A stretch of DNA of 64,000 bases from CAVWDU01 sp963840725. GTDB lineage: Bacteria > Pseudomonadota > Gammaproteobacteria > Pseudomonadales > Halieaceae. Of this stretch, positions 8,754 through 16,639 are shown piece by piece (positions within the stretch are counted from its first letter, which is position 1; each line of letters starts with the position of its first letter). The stretch spans positions 1-64,000 of the forward strand of contig CAWIZY010000025.1 in the NCBI GenBank assembly GCA_963840725.1. Direction: 5' to 3'. The position numbers and the translations under genes are program-made. The notes beneath the pieces are model-generated. The model was given only the letters and a program-made list of their open reading frames with translations. It made no database searches and was not told where the DNA came from.

Positions 8754-8768
8754 TTCACAATTTGTGAA
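8754..8768. promoter_or_regulatory. Palindromic operator before the ribbon-helix-helix gene
   Basis: TTCACAA T TTGTGAA is a perfect inverted repeat 8 bp upstream of the ATG of the 55-aa regulator. On the minus strand it sits downstream of an extended -10 (TGgTAATAT), where a bound dimer would block transcription. Autoregulation is inferred. Confidence 0.55.
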
Positions 8769-8797
8769 AAATCGCAATATTACCATAGCAAGGTCTG

Positions 8798-8831
8798 TTG
8801 TCATCAGGTCCCACATAAGTTATCTTATGTG
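8798..8831 (+). promoter_or_regulatory. Promoter with overlapping palindrome, driving the 40-aa ORF
   Basis: TTGTCA (8798-8803) and TATCTT (8821-8826) are 17 bp apart, a reasonable sigma-70 promoter. A perfect 8+8 inverted repeat, CACATAAG ttat CTTATGTG (8812-8831), covers the -10 element. A repressor binding here would occlude RNA polymerase. It could be a second operator for the adjacent regulator, although its sequence differs from the first palindrome. Confidence 0.5.
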
Positions 8832-8867
8832 TACACAAACGATACCTTTTGTCAGACGAGACCTTTT

Positions 8868-8990
8868 ATGAATCTTCGCACCGCGCGAAACGAATTGAAT
8901 GACCCGCCAAAAATTGGATTACCGATTCTGGCGCTTGAGATGGTAGGGCTGGTAGCGGTCAGCTACCTGTTGGTCGGGTTTTTCAGCTAG
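8868..8990 (+). CDS. Putative 40-aa single-pass membrane peptide
   Basis: The peptide has a polar N-terminus (MNLRTARNELNDPPK) and one hydrophobic helix at about residues 17-38 (PILALEMVGLVAVSYLLVGF). A plausible promoter ends 42 bp upstream; the ribosome site is weak (gacgaga). The gene is divergent from the ribbon-helix-helix regulator and is followed by a terminator-like structure at about 9083-9135. No family was recognised. Support comes from promoter, terminator and membrane-helix composition, not from homology. Confidence 0.45.
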   Translation: MNLRTARNELNDPPKIGLPILALEMVGLVAVSYLLVGFFS

Positions 8991-9052
8991 TCCCCCTGAA
9001 GTCTCTCTCCCGAGAGCACTGTCAGCATACGCTCCCGCCACCCTGCATCAGG

Positions 9053-9135
9053 TTGCATCAGCTGAGAGCTCGGCTACAATATGGCCGCTGGTCACCTGGC
9101 TCCCACAGACCGTGCGGCCAGGGAGCGTTTTTTCT
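9053..9135 (+). ncRNA. Candidate small RNA or attenuator with its own promoter and terminator
   Basis: TTGCAT (9053-9058) and TACAAT (9075-9080), 16 bp apart, form a promoter. It is followed by about 50 bp of unusually self-complementary sequence ending in T6 (9128-9133). Possible stems are GGCCGC/GCGGCC (9083-9088/9114-9119) extended by GGTC/GACC, CCTGGC/GCCAGG (9095-9100/9117-9122), and GCTCCC/GGGAGC (9099-9104/9121-9126). The first and last cannot nest and would be either exclusive or a pseudoknot. It may be a short RNA, or simply the terminator of the 40-aa ORF. hisC starts 160 bp downstream. The rest of 8991-9297 holds a direct repeat TGCATCAG (9044-9051, 9054-9061) overlapping the -35 and nothing else clear. 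Confidence 0.4.
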
Positions 9136-9297
9136 AAATGGCCACCAGACAACGCTAGCCAATCAACGAGTACCAGCCCCGCTCGCGGCGCAAGTTGGGT
9201 CCACGGGCTAGTCCAGGACGTCACAGTGCTGCAGGGGCTATCCCTTTGACAATTCATCTGCCTCAACACCGCTTGCTGGCATCATTAGGAGCACGAC

Positions 9298-10353
9298 ATG
9301 AGCCGCTTCTGGAGTGAGCTGGTCCACGAGCTGACCCCTTACAGTCCCGGTGAACAGCCGCGCCTCGATAGTCTCGTAAAGCTCAACACCAATGAAAGCC
9401 CCTATCCGCCATCGCCCCAGGTCATGACCGCGCTGGCTGCTATCGACGGTGATCGCCTGCGCCGATACCCCGATCCGGAGTCCAGTAGGCTGCGCAGCGC
9501 ATTCGCGAGCTACCACGGATTGCGGCCTGAGCAAGTGTTTCTTGGGAACGGGTCTGACGAAGTACTGGCACATGTTTTTCAGGCGCTACTGAAGCACGAC
9601 AAGCCGATACTTTATCCTGATGTAACCTACAGCTTTTATCCGGTCTGGTGCCAGCTTTACGGCATTGACTATAAGCAGGTGCCGTTGGCGTCAGACTTCT
9701 CGGTGGATGTCGGGCTGTACCGGGGCGACTGCGGCGGTATCATACTGCCCAATCCCAATGCTCCCACGGGAATGCTGATGTCACCGGCCGAGGTTCGGCA
9801 GCTTCTCGAAGCGAACCCGGACACCGTTGTGGTGATTGACGAGGCCTACATTGATTTTGGTGGGCAATCATCCATCCGGCTCATCGATGAATACGATAAC
9901 CTGTTGGTTGTACATACCTTGTCCAAGTCACGGGCCTTAGCAGGGTTGAGGGTGGGGTTGGCCATGGGCAACGAGAGACTGATCGAAGCCCTGCAACGCG
10001 TCAAAAATTCGTTTAACTCCTACCCGGTGGACGCGCCCGCACAGGCTGCCACGCTGGCCTCTCTTGCAGATGAGGCCTGGTTTCGCACCTGCTGCAAACG
10101 CGTTGTCGACAACCGCGAGCAGCTGAGTGCAGGGCTTCAGAGCATGGGTTTTGAGGTGTTGCCTTCGGCCGCAAACTTCGTCCTGGCCCGGCATCCCGAT
10201 CACAGTGCCAAGGCGTTGTTTGAGGCCCTGCGGGAGCGAGGTATTATCGTGCGCTACTTTAACAAGCCGCGGATAGACAACTATTTGCGTATTTCGGTGG
10301 GGACCGAGGAAGAGTGCGAGCAGCTCGTGAGCGCGCTGCGGGCGCTGGTCTAG
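9298..10353 (+). CDS. hisC: Histidinol-phosphate aminotransferase
   Basis: This 351-aa PLP-dependent class I/II aminotransferase converts imidazole-acetol phosphate to histidinol phosphate with glutamate. It shows KLNTNESPYPPSP near the N-terminus, FLGNGSDEVL (cofactor phosphate contact), LPNPNAPTG, the Asp/Tyr pair in VIDEAYIDF, and the Schiff-base Lys K210 in HTLSKSRALAGLR. A good TAGGAG site precedes the ATG. It stands alone, not in a his operon. Its stop overlaps that of the convergent fabH2-like gene (shared ctag). Many bacteria have a second hisC paralog, so this copy could also serve aromatic amino acids. Confidence 0.93.
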   Translation: MSRFWSELVHELTPYSPGEQPRLDSLVKLNTNESPYPPSPQVMTALAAIDGDRLRRYPDPESSRLRSAFASYHGLRPEQVFLGNGSDEVLAHVFQALLKHDKPILYPDVTYSFYPVWCQLYGIDYKQVPLASDFSVDVGLYRGDCGGIILPNPNAPTGMLMSPAEVRQLLEANPDTVVVIDEAYIDFGGQSSIRLIDEYDNLLVVHTLSKSRALAGLRVGLAMGNERLIEALQRVKNSFNSYPVDAPAQAATLASLADEAWFRTCCKRVVDNREQLSAGLQSMGFEVLPSAANFVLARHPDHSAKALFEALRERGIIVRYFNKPRIDNYLRISVGTEEECEQLVSALRALV

Positions 10354-11480
10354 CGCTTTTGTAGTACGACACTGCCGATGCTATAACCGGCACCGAAAGA
10401 ACAAAGTACCCCTAATTCGCCGCTGGACAGGTCGTCCCGATGGAGGTGAAACGCAATAATTGACCCTGCGGAGCTTGTGTTGGCGTACTGATCGAGGATG
10501 GTAGGGGCCTCTTCGGGTGTAGCATCCCGCCCCAGTACTCGCTTCCCTATCAGCTGATTCATGCTGAGATTGGCCTGATGCAACCATAGCCGCTTGAGCT
10601 GGGCGGGAGCTATATCAAGTCGCTCCAGTTGCTCAGCGATCTGTTTCGCAACGGCGGGGCACACTTCCTTGAAGACTTTGCGCCCCTCCTGCACGAACAG
10701 CTTGTCTGGCTGCCCGACACCTGACTCGTCTCCGCGGTTGAGGAAGCCGAAATTGTTGCGAATGTTGTTGGAGAAGATCGTCTGTAATTTGGTGTCGATG
10801 ATTTGGTACTGTTCTGCCGAAGTCGCTGTGTCCGCCGCTTCGATGATGACGGCGGTGCAGACATCGCCAAATATGAAATGAGAATCCCGGTCGCGAAAAT
10901 TCAGGTGCCCACTGCAGATCTCCGGGTTTAGCATCAGCACGCAGTCTGCACTTCCGGACAAGACCGCATCTCTCGCTTGCTGGATACCGAATGTCGCAGA
11001 AGAGCATGCGACGTTCATATCGAAACCAAAACCCTTTATCCCCAGCGCGCCCTGTATTTCAACGGCCATAGCGGGGTAGGCTCGCTGCATATTCGAGGCT
11101 GCCACGACCACAGCATCGATGTCCTCGGCTGACTTGCCCGCCTGATTCATCGCCTCATGTGCGGCTTCAATGGCCATTTCGCATTGTATGGAATGCGAGT
11201 CGTTAGGGCGGTCCGGCAGCTCAGGTACCATCCGGTCAGGGTCGAGGATGCCCGCTTTGTTCATGACATAGCGCGACTTGATCCCCGAGGCTTTCTCAAT
11301 GAACTCAGCCGAAGAATGCTGTTGGGCGACAATGTCTCCAGCGGCGATTGCTTCGGCGTTCTCCCGGTTGAACTGGTCTACGTAGGTGTTAAACGAAACA
11401 ACCAGTTCTTCATTACTGATGGAATACGCCGGCGTGTAGAGCCCGGTACCGCTGATCACTGTCTTTTTCATCGCACTCAT
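10350..11480 (-). CDS. Beta-ketoacyl-ACP synthase III family protein (FabH2-like)
   Basis: This 376-aa thiolase-fold enzyme is probably used for fatty-acid chain initiation or priming with an acyl-CoA. The Cys nucleophile is C159 in DMNVACSSATFGIQ. The active-site His lies in LWLHQANLSMNQ and the Asn in YANTSSAGSI. It is longer than canonical FabH (about 317 aa), with an N-terminal insertion around residues 30-60, and resembles the Pseudomonas PA3333/FabH2-type branch. A GGGGGA site lies 10 bp before the chosen ATG. It follows gltA by 35 bp on the same strand, so co-transcription is likely. Substrate chain length cannot be read from sequence. Confidence 0.85.
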   Translation of the reverse strand: MSAMKKTVISGTGLYTPAYSISNEELVVSFNTYVDQFNRENAEAIAAGDIVAQQHSSAEFIEKASGIKSRYVMNKAGILDPDRMVPELPDRPNDSHSIQCEMAIEAAHEAMNQAGKSAEDIDAVVVAASNMQRAYPAMAVEIQGALGIKGFGFDMNVACSSATFGIQQARDAVLSGSADCVLMLNPEICSGHLNFRDRDSHFIFGDVCTAVIIEAADTATSAEQYQIIDTKLQTIFSNNIRNNFGFLNRGDESGVGQPDKLFVQEGRKVFKEVCPAVAKQIAEQLERLDIAPAQLKRLWLHQANLSMNQLIGKRVLGRDATPEEAPTILDQYANTSSAGSIIAFHLHRDDLSSGELGVLCSFGAGYSIGSVVLQKR

Positions 11481-11515
11481 AGCGTTACCGTCCCCCGTGC
11501 AAATGCGGCCGATGA

Positions 11516-12802
11516 TCAGCGCTTCGCGACCGGAACGTAGTCCCGCTGCTTGTGGCCCGTGTACAGCTGTCGAGGTCGACCAATGCGATAGCTGCCACTG
11601 ATCATCTCATTCCAATGCGCGATCCAGCCGACGGTGCGGCCCACCGCGAAAATGACGGTAAACATACTGGTGGGAATGCCGATGGCTTTCAAGATGATCC
11701 CCGAGTAGAAATCCACATTGGGGTAGAGTTTTTTCTCGATGAAGTACTCGTCGTTGAGGGCAATCTCTTCCAGTCGCTTGGCGATCGCCAGCAGGGGGTC
11801 GTTAATGCCTAATTCCGCCAACACTTCATCAGCTGATTCCTTCATGACCTTCGCCCGCGGGTCAAAGTTCTTGTAGACACGGTGGCCGAAACCCATCAGG
11901 CGGAACGGGTCTTCCTTGTCTTTGGCGCGAGCGACGTACTCGTCAATGTTGGACACATCGCCGATTTCCTCAAGCATCTCGAGAACCGCTTCGTTGGCTC
12001 CCCCATGAGAGGGCCCCCAGAGTGCTGCAATGCCGGCGGCAATGCAGGCGAATGGGTTGGCACCTGAGGAACCCGCCAGCCTCACCGTGGAGGTGGAGGC
12101 GTTCTGCTCGTGATCGGCGTGCAGCAGAAATACCCGATCCATGGCCTTGGCGAGTACGGGGCTGATTACGCTGGGCTCGCATGGGTTGCCGTACATCATG
12201 TGCAGGAAATTTTCCGCGTAGCCCAGACTGTTGTCCGGGTACATGAATGGCTGCCCAATACTGAACTTGTAGCTCATTGCGGCCAGGGTCGGCATTTTTG
12301 CGATCAGCCGGAACGCAGCGACTTCCCGGTGTTGCTCATCAGAGATATCCAGAGAGTCGTGATAAAACGCAGACAGAGCTCCGACAACACCGCACATGAC
12401 TGCCATCGGGTGAGAGTCTCGGCGGAAGCCATTGAAAAAATGGACCAACTGTTCGTGTACCATCGTATGGTGGGTAACCGTATCGACAAACTCTGCTTTC
12501 TCCTCTGCAGTCGGCAGCTCGCCGTAGAGAAGCAGGTAGCTGGTCTCCAGGTAGTCAGAGTGCTCCGCGAGCTGGTCGATGGGGTAACCCCGGTGCAGCA
12601 GCACCCCCTTGCCGCCATCGATATAGGTGATCTGCGACTCGCAAGCCGCTGTGGACACGAAGCCGGGATCGTAGGTAAACATCCCTTCTGCCGTGAGACC
12701 ACCGACATCAATCACGTCGGGCCCCAAGGTGCCGGAATAGATCGGCAGTTCCATGACTTGGTCGATTCCATCGACTTTTAGGGTTGCCTTGCGTTCGCTC
12801 AT
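11516..12802 (-). CDS. gltA: Citrate synthase (type II)
   Basis: This 428-aa protein condenses acetyl-CoA and oxaloacetate to citrate. Catalytic motifs are visible: His in ADHEQNASTSTVR, His in GPSHGGANEAVLEML, and His/Arg in MGFGHRVYKNFDPR. Length and an N-terminal small domain match the hexameric, NADH-sensitive type II enzyme of Gram-negatives. The product ends GHKQRDYVPVAKR, close to the usual C-terminus. It is divergent from the sdh operon with a 343-bp shared control region and has a clear sigma-70 promoter. Confidence 0.97.
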   Translation of the reverse strand: MSERKATLKVDGIDQVMELPIYSGTLGPDVIDVGGLTAEGMFTYDPGFVSTAACESQITYIDGGKGVLLHRGYPIDQLAEHSDYLETSYLLLYGELPTAEEKAEFVDTVTHHTMVHEQLVHFFNGFRRDSHPMAVMCGVVGALSAFYHDSLDISDEQHREVAAFRLIAKMPTLAAMSYKFSIGQPFMYPDNSLGYAENFLHMMYGNPCEPSVISPVLAKAMDRVFLLHADHEQNASTSTVRLAGSSGANPFACIAAGIAALWGPSHGGANEAVLEMLEEIGDVSNIDEYVARAKDKEDPFRLMGFGHRVYKNFDPRAKVMKESADEVLAELGINDPLLAIAKRLEEIALNDEYFIEKKLYPNVDFYSGIILKAIGIPTSMFTVIFAVGRTVGWIAHWNEMISGSYRIGRPRQLYTGHKQRDYVPVAKR

Positions 12803-12837
12803 TAGGGGGTCCTGCGCAGTCTGACGTGGGGTCGATC

Positions 12838-12865
12838 ACTATAAAGTTTCGTCAGCTTTTGTCAA
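12838..12865 (-). promoter_or_regulatory. gltA promoter
   Basis: Read on the minus strand, TTGACA (12865-12860) and TATAGT (12843-12838) are 16 bp apart, ending 35 bp before the gltA ATG. The -35 matches the sigma-70 consensus perfectly. The rest of the 12803-13145 interval holds the divergent sdh promoter and no other clear element. Confidence 0.7.
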
Positions 12866-13009
12866 TTGAACGGAGGCCACAGGGGGCGAAACGCGGCGAT
12901 ATGACGTGGAAAACTCATCATCGACTTGAGCGGAGATCAACGTTGTTTGCGACAGATCAAGCTTGATGCGAGTGTTTGGGTTAAAAATATCGAGACAGCT
13001 CTGGCCTAT

Positions 13010-13038
13010 TTGTAATTGCCTGGTTAACTGCCTATAAT
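13010..13038 (+). promoter_or_regulatory. sdhCDAB promoter
   Basis: TTGTAA (13010-13015) and a consensus TATAAT (13033-13038) are 17 bp apart. The expected start lies about 100 bp before the sdhC GTG, leaving a leader that could carry post-transcriptional control, as is common for sdh mRNAs. Such control is inferred only. Confidence 0.65.
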
Positions 13039-13145
13039 TTCGCGCGTTTTGAGCTATCGGCTGGATCGACGCCAGCCAACGCCCTGGCCAAGGGTCAGAC
13101 CCATTAACCGCCGCTTCAGCGGCGCCACAGCGATGGTACTCTACT

Positions 13146-13520
13146 GTGAACGACAAGCGTCCCGTGAATCTGGATATCGGTACCATGCGGCTACCCATAA
13201 CCGCCTGGGCCTCCATCACACACCGCGTGACAGGTGTGTTCATATTTGCCGGAATGGGTGTCCTGATCTGGGGTTTGGATAGTAGTCTCAGCGGCCCTGA
13301 AGGGTTCTCGGCTGTTCAGGACTGGCTGGCTAGCCCACTGGTGAAACTGGTTGTATGGGCCATTCTGGCCGGTCTTATTTACCACTCAGTGGCTGGCATC
13401 AAGCATCTCATCATGGATTTTGGTATCGGTGAATCGATGGCCGGCGGCATCCTGGGCGCGCGATTGGTATTTGGCGTCTCTGCGGTGCTGATCTTGCTTG
13501 CGGGGATATGGATATGGTGA
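13146..13520 (+). CDS. sdhC: Succinate dehydrogenase cytochrome b556 subunit
   Basis: This 124-aa membrane anchor of complex II has three hydrophobic helices (about residues 24-46, 66-86 and 103-122). It shows the family pattern RPVNLDIGTMRLPITAWASI and SITHRVTGV near the N-terminus, and the haem-ligand His region LIYHSVAGIKHLIMD. It starts at GTG with no strong ribosome site. It overlaps sdhD by 13 bp. Confidence 0.93.
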   Translation: MNDKRPVNLDIGTMRLPITAWASITHRVTGVFIFAGMGVLIWGLDSSLSGPEGFSAVQDWLASPLVKLVVWAILAGLIYHSVAGIKHLIMDFGIGESMAGGILGARLVFGVSAVLILLAGIWIW

Positions 13521-13876
13521 CTTCAGTAACCAGCATGGGAAGGTCGGGCCTCTATGATTGGCTGATGCAGCGGGTCACTGCGGTGGTGCTGCTTGGCTAC
13601 TTCCTGTTTATCGGCGTCGTATTACTCGGTGGTGTCGATTACGTCGAGTGGAAAGCCCTTTTTTCCCAGACGTGGATGCGTATTTTCAGCTTGCTCGCAC
13701 TTATCTCACTGGGTATCCATGCCTGGGTGGGTCTGTGGTCGGTGCTGACGGATTATGTGACCCCGCGCATGATGGGGCCTAAGGGAGACGTGGTGCGCTT
13801 CTGTTTGCAGGGAGTTTGCGCAGTCACAATGTTCATTTATGTGGTCTGGGGAATCCAGATCCTGTGGGGTAGTTGA
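13508..13876 (+). CDS. sdhD: Succinate dehydrogenase membrane anchor subunit
   Basis: This 122-aa hydrophobic partner of SdhC has three helices (about residues 22-44, 53-75 and 96-118). The typical RSGLYDWLMQRVTAVVL start and the haem/quinone-site motif SLGIHAWVGLWSVLTDYV are present. Two in-frame ATGs exist, at 13508 and 13514; the second has a better-placed GGGG site. sdhA begins 3 bp after the stop, so the two genes are coupled. Confidence 0.92.
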   Translation: MDMVTSVTSMGRSGLYDWLMQRVTAVVLLGYFLFIGVVLLGGVDYVEWKALFSQTWMRIFSLLALISLGIHAWVGLWSVLTDYVTPRMMGPKGDVVRFCLQGVCAVTMFIYVVWGIQILWGS

Positions 13877-13879
13877 ATA

Positions 13880-15652
13880 ATGACGGCTTTTCGTACAATT
13901 TCCTTCGACGGTGTAATAGTCGGCGGCGGCGGGGCGGGCATGCGCGCAGCATTGCAATTGGCGCAATCGGGCTATAAAACGGCGGTCATTACCAAGGTGT
14001 TTCCCACGCGCTCACACACCGTGTCAGCTCAGGGTGGTATTACCTGCGCTATTGCCAGCGCTGACCCCCAGGACGACTGGCGCTGGCATATGTACGACAC
14101 AGTCAAGGGCTCCGACTACATCGGCGATCAGGATGCGATCGAGTATATGTGCAGTGTCGGCCCGGAGGCCGTATTTGAGCTGGAGCACATGGGGCTGCCG
14201 TTTTCTCGCACCGAAGAGGGGCGAATCTACCAGCGGCCCTTCGGTGGCCAGTCAAAGAATTTTGGCGAAGGCGGTCAGGCAGCGCGCACTTGTGCCGCAG
14301 CAGACCGTACAGGGCATGCCCTGCTGCACACTCTTTATCAGGGCAACCTGAAGAACAACACGGTGTTTTTCAACGAGTGGTATGCGACTGATATTGTCAA
14401 GAATCAGGATGGCCATGTGGTCGGGGTTCTGGCGATCTGCATGGAGACCGGCGAAACCGTGTATATCAAATCCAAAGCTACCGTCTTCGCCACCGGCGGT
14501 GCAGGTCGTATTTATGCATCGACCACGAACGCCCACATCAATACCGGTGATGGTATCGGGATGGCACTGCGTGCCGGGTTCCCTGTTCAGGATATTGAGA
14601 TGTGGCAGTTTCACCCCACCGGAATTGCGGGTGCCGGGGTCCTGGTTACCGAAGGTTGCCGCGGAGAGGGCGGTTACCTGATAAACAAGGATGGCGAGCG
14701 CTTTATGGAACGTTATGCGCCAAACGCCAAGGACCTGGCCGGGCGGGACGTCGTGGCTCGCTCGATGGTGCTGGAGATTCTTGAAGGCCGGGGTTGTGGC
14801 CCTGAAGGAGATCATGTATTCCTGAAGCTCGACCATCTCGGCGAAGAAGTGCTGGAGAGCCGGCTGCCCGGCATTTGTGAGCTGTCCAGGACGTTCGCTC
14901 ATGCAGATCCGGTCAAGGAACCGGTCCCGGTGGTCCCCACCTGTCACTACATGATGGGCGGCATTCCGACCAATATTCACGGGCAAGCTCTGATAGTCGA
15001 TAGCAACGGTGAGGATCAGGTCATCCCGGGTCTCTATGCCTGTGGAGAGGTAGCCTGTGTTTCCGTGCATGGAGCTAACCGGTTGGGCGGCAACTCACTG
15101 CTGGACCTGGTTGTATTCGGGCGCGCATCGGGATTGCACATCGAGCAGTCACTGCGAGAGGGCGTGCAGATGCGCGACGCCTCAGCCAGTGACCTGGAGT
15201 TTGCCGGATCACGGCTTGAAGCGCTGAATAGCTCCAGCGGTGGTGAAAAAGTCGCCGATCTGCGCAAGGAGTTGCAGAGCACCATGCAGAACCATTTTGG
15301 CGTGTTTCGCAATGGTGAGTTTATGCAGGAAGGGATCCGCAAGTTGGCGGATCTGCGTGATCGCATCGGCAATGCCCAGTTGGAAGACAAGAGCATGGCC
15401 TTCAACACCGCGCGCATCGAAGCACTGGAATTGCACAACCTGTTTGAGGTCGCCGAGGCCACCGCAATTGCCGCCGAGGAGCGCAAAGAGAGTCGCGGGG
15501 CGCATGCCCGTGAAGACTTCAGCGAGCGGGACGACGAGAACTGGCTGTGTCATTCCGTCTATTTTCCGGGCGACAAGCGGGTTGCCAAGCGGGGCGTTAA
15601 TTTTGAGCCCCAAACTGTAGACACTTTTCAACCGATGGCACGCACCTACTAG
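13880..15652 (+). CDS. sdhA: Succinate dehydrogenase flavoprotein subunit
   Basis: This 590-aa catalytic subunit oxidises succinate to fumarate. It has the dinucleotide motif VGGGGAGMRAA, the covalent-FAD His H46 in RSHTVSAQGGI, and the substrate-loop motifs GQSKNFGEGGQAAR and WQFHPTG. The YMMGGIPTN segment and a conserved C-terminus (NFEPQTVDTFQPMARTY) are also present. Length equals E. coli SdhA (588). It is followed by a 74-bp gap before sdhB, longer than the other gaps in the operon. Confidence 0.98.
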   Translation: MTAFRTISFDGVIVGGGGAGMRAALQLAQSGYKTAVITKVFPTRSHTVSAQGGITCAIASADPQDDWRWHMYDTVKGSDYIGDQDAIEYMCSVGPEAVFELEHMGLPFSRTEEGRIYQRPFGGQSKNFGEGGQAARTCAAADRTGHALLHTLYQGNLKNNTVFFNEWYATDIVKNQDGHVVGVLAICMETGETVYIKSKATVFATGGAGRIYASTTNAHINTGDGIGMALRAGFPVQDIEMWQFHPTGIAGAGVLVTEGCRGEGGYLINKDGERFMERYAPNAKDLAGRDVVARSMVLEILEGRGCGPEGDHVFLKLDHLGEEVLESRLPGICELSRTFAHADPVKEPVPVVPTCHYMMGGIPTNIHGQALIVDSNGEDQVIPGLYACGEVACVSVHGANRLGGNSLLDLVVFGRASGLHIEQSLREGVQMRDASASDLEFAGSRLEALNSSSGGEKVADLRKELQSTMQNHFGVFRNGEFMQEGIRKLADLRDRIGNAQLEDKSMAFNTARIEALELHNLFEVAEATAIAAEERKESRGAHAREDFSERDDENWLCHSVYFPGDKRVAKRGVNFEPQTVDTFQPMARTY

Positions 15653-15726
15653 TTAGCAGTAGCAGAACTGGTAGTAGAACGCAGTGAAGAGCGCGCGGCC
15701 ACGAACCGTTACTGAGGATAGAAATT

Positions 15727-16431
15727 ATGTTGCAAGTCAGTATCTATCGCTATAACCCGGAACGGGATGACGAGCCCTATATGGAGGATTTCCAGGTCGA
15801 TACCGGTGGTAAAGACCTTATGGTTCTGGACGTCCTGGAAATGGTCAAGGGCAAGGACACGACAGTAGCCTATCGGCGGTCCTGTAGAGAGGGCGTGTGT
15901 GGGTCCGATGGGCTTAATATGAATGGCGTCAATGGGCTCGCCTGCATCACGCCGCTATCGTCAACTGTCAAAAACGGCAAGTTGGTGGTGCGACCCTTGC
16001 CGGGACTTCCTGTTGTGCGCGATCTGGTCGTAGACATGAGCATGTTCTACGCCCAGTACGAGAAAGTACAACCTTACCTCCAGAACAACACGCCTGCACC
16101 GGCCATCGAACGACTGCAGAGCCCAGAAGAGCGGGAGAAGCTCGACGGCTTGTACGAGTGCATACTGTGCGCCTGTTGTTCGACTGCCTGTCCTTCATTC
16201 TGGTGGAACCCGGACCGATTTATCGGGCCTGCGGGTCTGTTGCAGGCCTATCGGTTCCTGGCGGACAGTCGCGACACTGCGACCGACGAGCGCTTGGCCA
16301 ACCTGGATGACCCGTTCAGTGTGTTCCGGTGTCACGGTATTCAAAACTGCGTCAATGTGTGTCCCAAGGGGTTGAATCCCACCCGGGCGATCGGCCATAT
16401 CCGCAACATGTTGTTATCGCGTGCCACGTGA
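15727..16431 (+). CDS. sdhB: Succinate dehydrogenase iron-sulfur subunit
   Basis: This 234-aa electron-transfer subunit carries three clusters. The [2Fe-2S] ligands lie in SCREGVCGSDGLNMNG and the following Cys, the [4Fe-4S] ligands in CILCACCSTACP, and the [3Fe-4S] ligands in CHGIQNCVNVCPKGLNP. A GAGGA site precedes the ATG. It ends the sdh operon. A 208-bp gap with a hairpin separates it from sucA. Confidence 0.98.
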   Translation: MLQVSIYRYNPERDDEPYMEDFQVDTGGKDLMVLDVLEMVKGKDTTVAYRRSCREGVCGSDGLNMNGVNGLACITPLSSTVKNGKLVVRPLPGLPVVRDLVVDMSMFYAQYEKVQPYLQNNTPAPAIERLQSPEEREKLDGLYECILCACCSTACPSFWWNPDRFIGPAGLLQAYRFLADSRDTATDERLANLDDPFSVFRCHGIQNCVNVCPKGLNPTRAIGHIRNMLLSRAT

Positions 16432-16557
16432 TAACAAGGTTAAGTCACTGAATAATAAGGAATAGATGGCTTTAGTGTGTAGGGGTGGCGGCGCGGTGCG
16501 GCAACGGACACGACGCTACCAGCCAGACGCTGCCAACAAGCTGCCGACAAGTAGGTG

Positions 16558-16580
16558 AGCAGTGCGGCTCGAGCACTGCT
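16558..16580 (+). other. Perfect 8-bp hairpin before sucA
   Basis: AGCAGTGC ggctcga GCACTGCT lies 59 bp upstream of the sucA ATG in the sdhB-sucA gap. No T-run follows, so it is not a standard terminator. It could be an mRNA-processing or stability element, or an operator. Confidence 0.45.
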
Positions 16581-16639
16581 AGAATCAATCTTGTTTGGCT
16601 GACAGCCTGCTAGCCACCATCACTTCCGGAAGGGTCGCA

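Noticed and set aside
8643..8867. Upstream extension of the 40-aa ORF to 115 codons
   Set aside because: It runs antisense through the RHH gene and through the promoter and palindromes; only the last 40 codons have a membrane-protein composition.
9138..9158. Six-codon ORF (MATRQR) after the structured RNA, as a leader peptide for hisC
   Set aside because: It has no histidine codons and lies after the T-run, so it does not fit a his-type attenuator.
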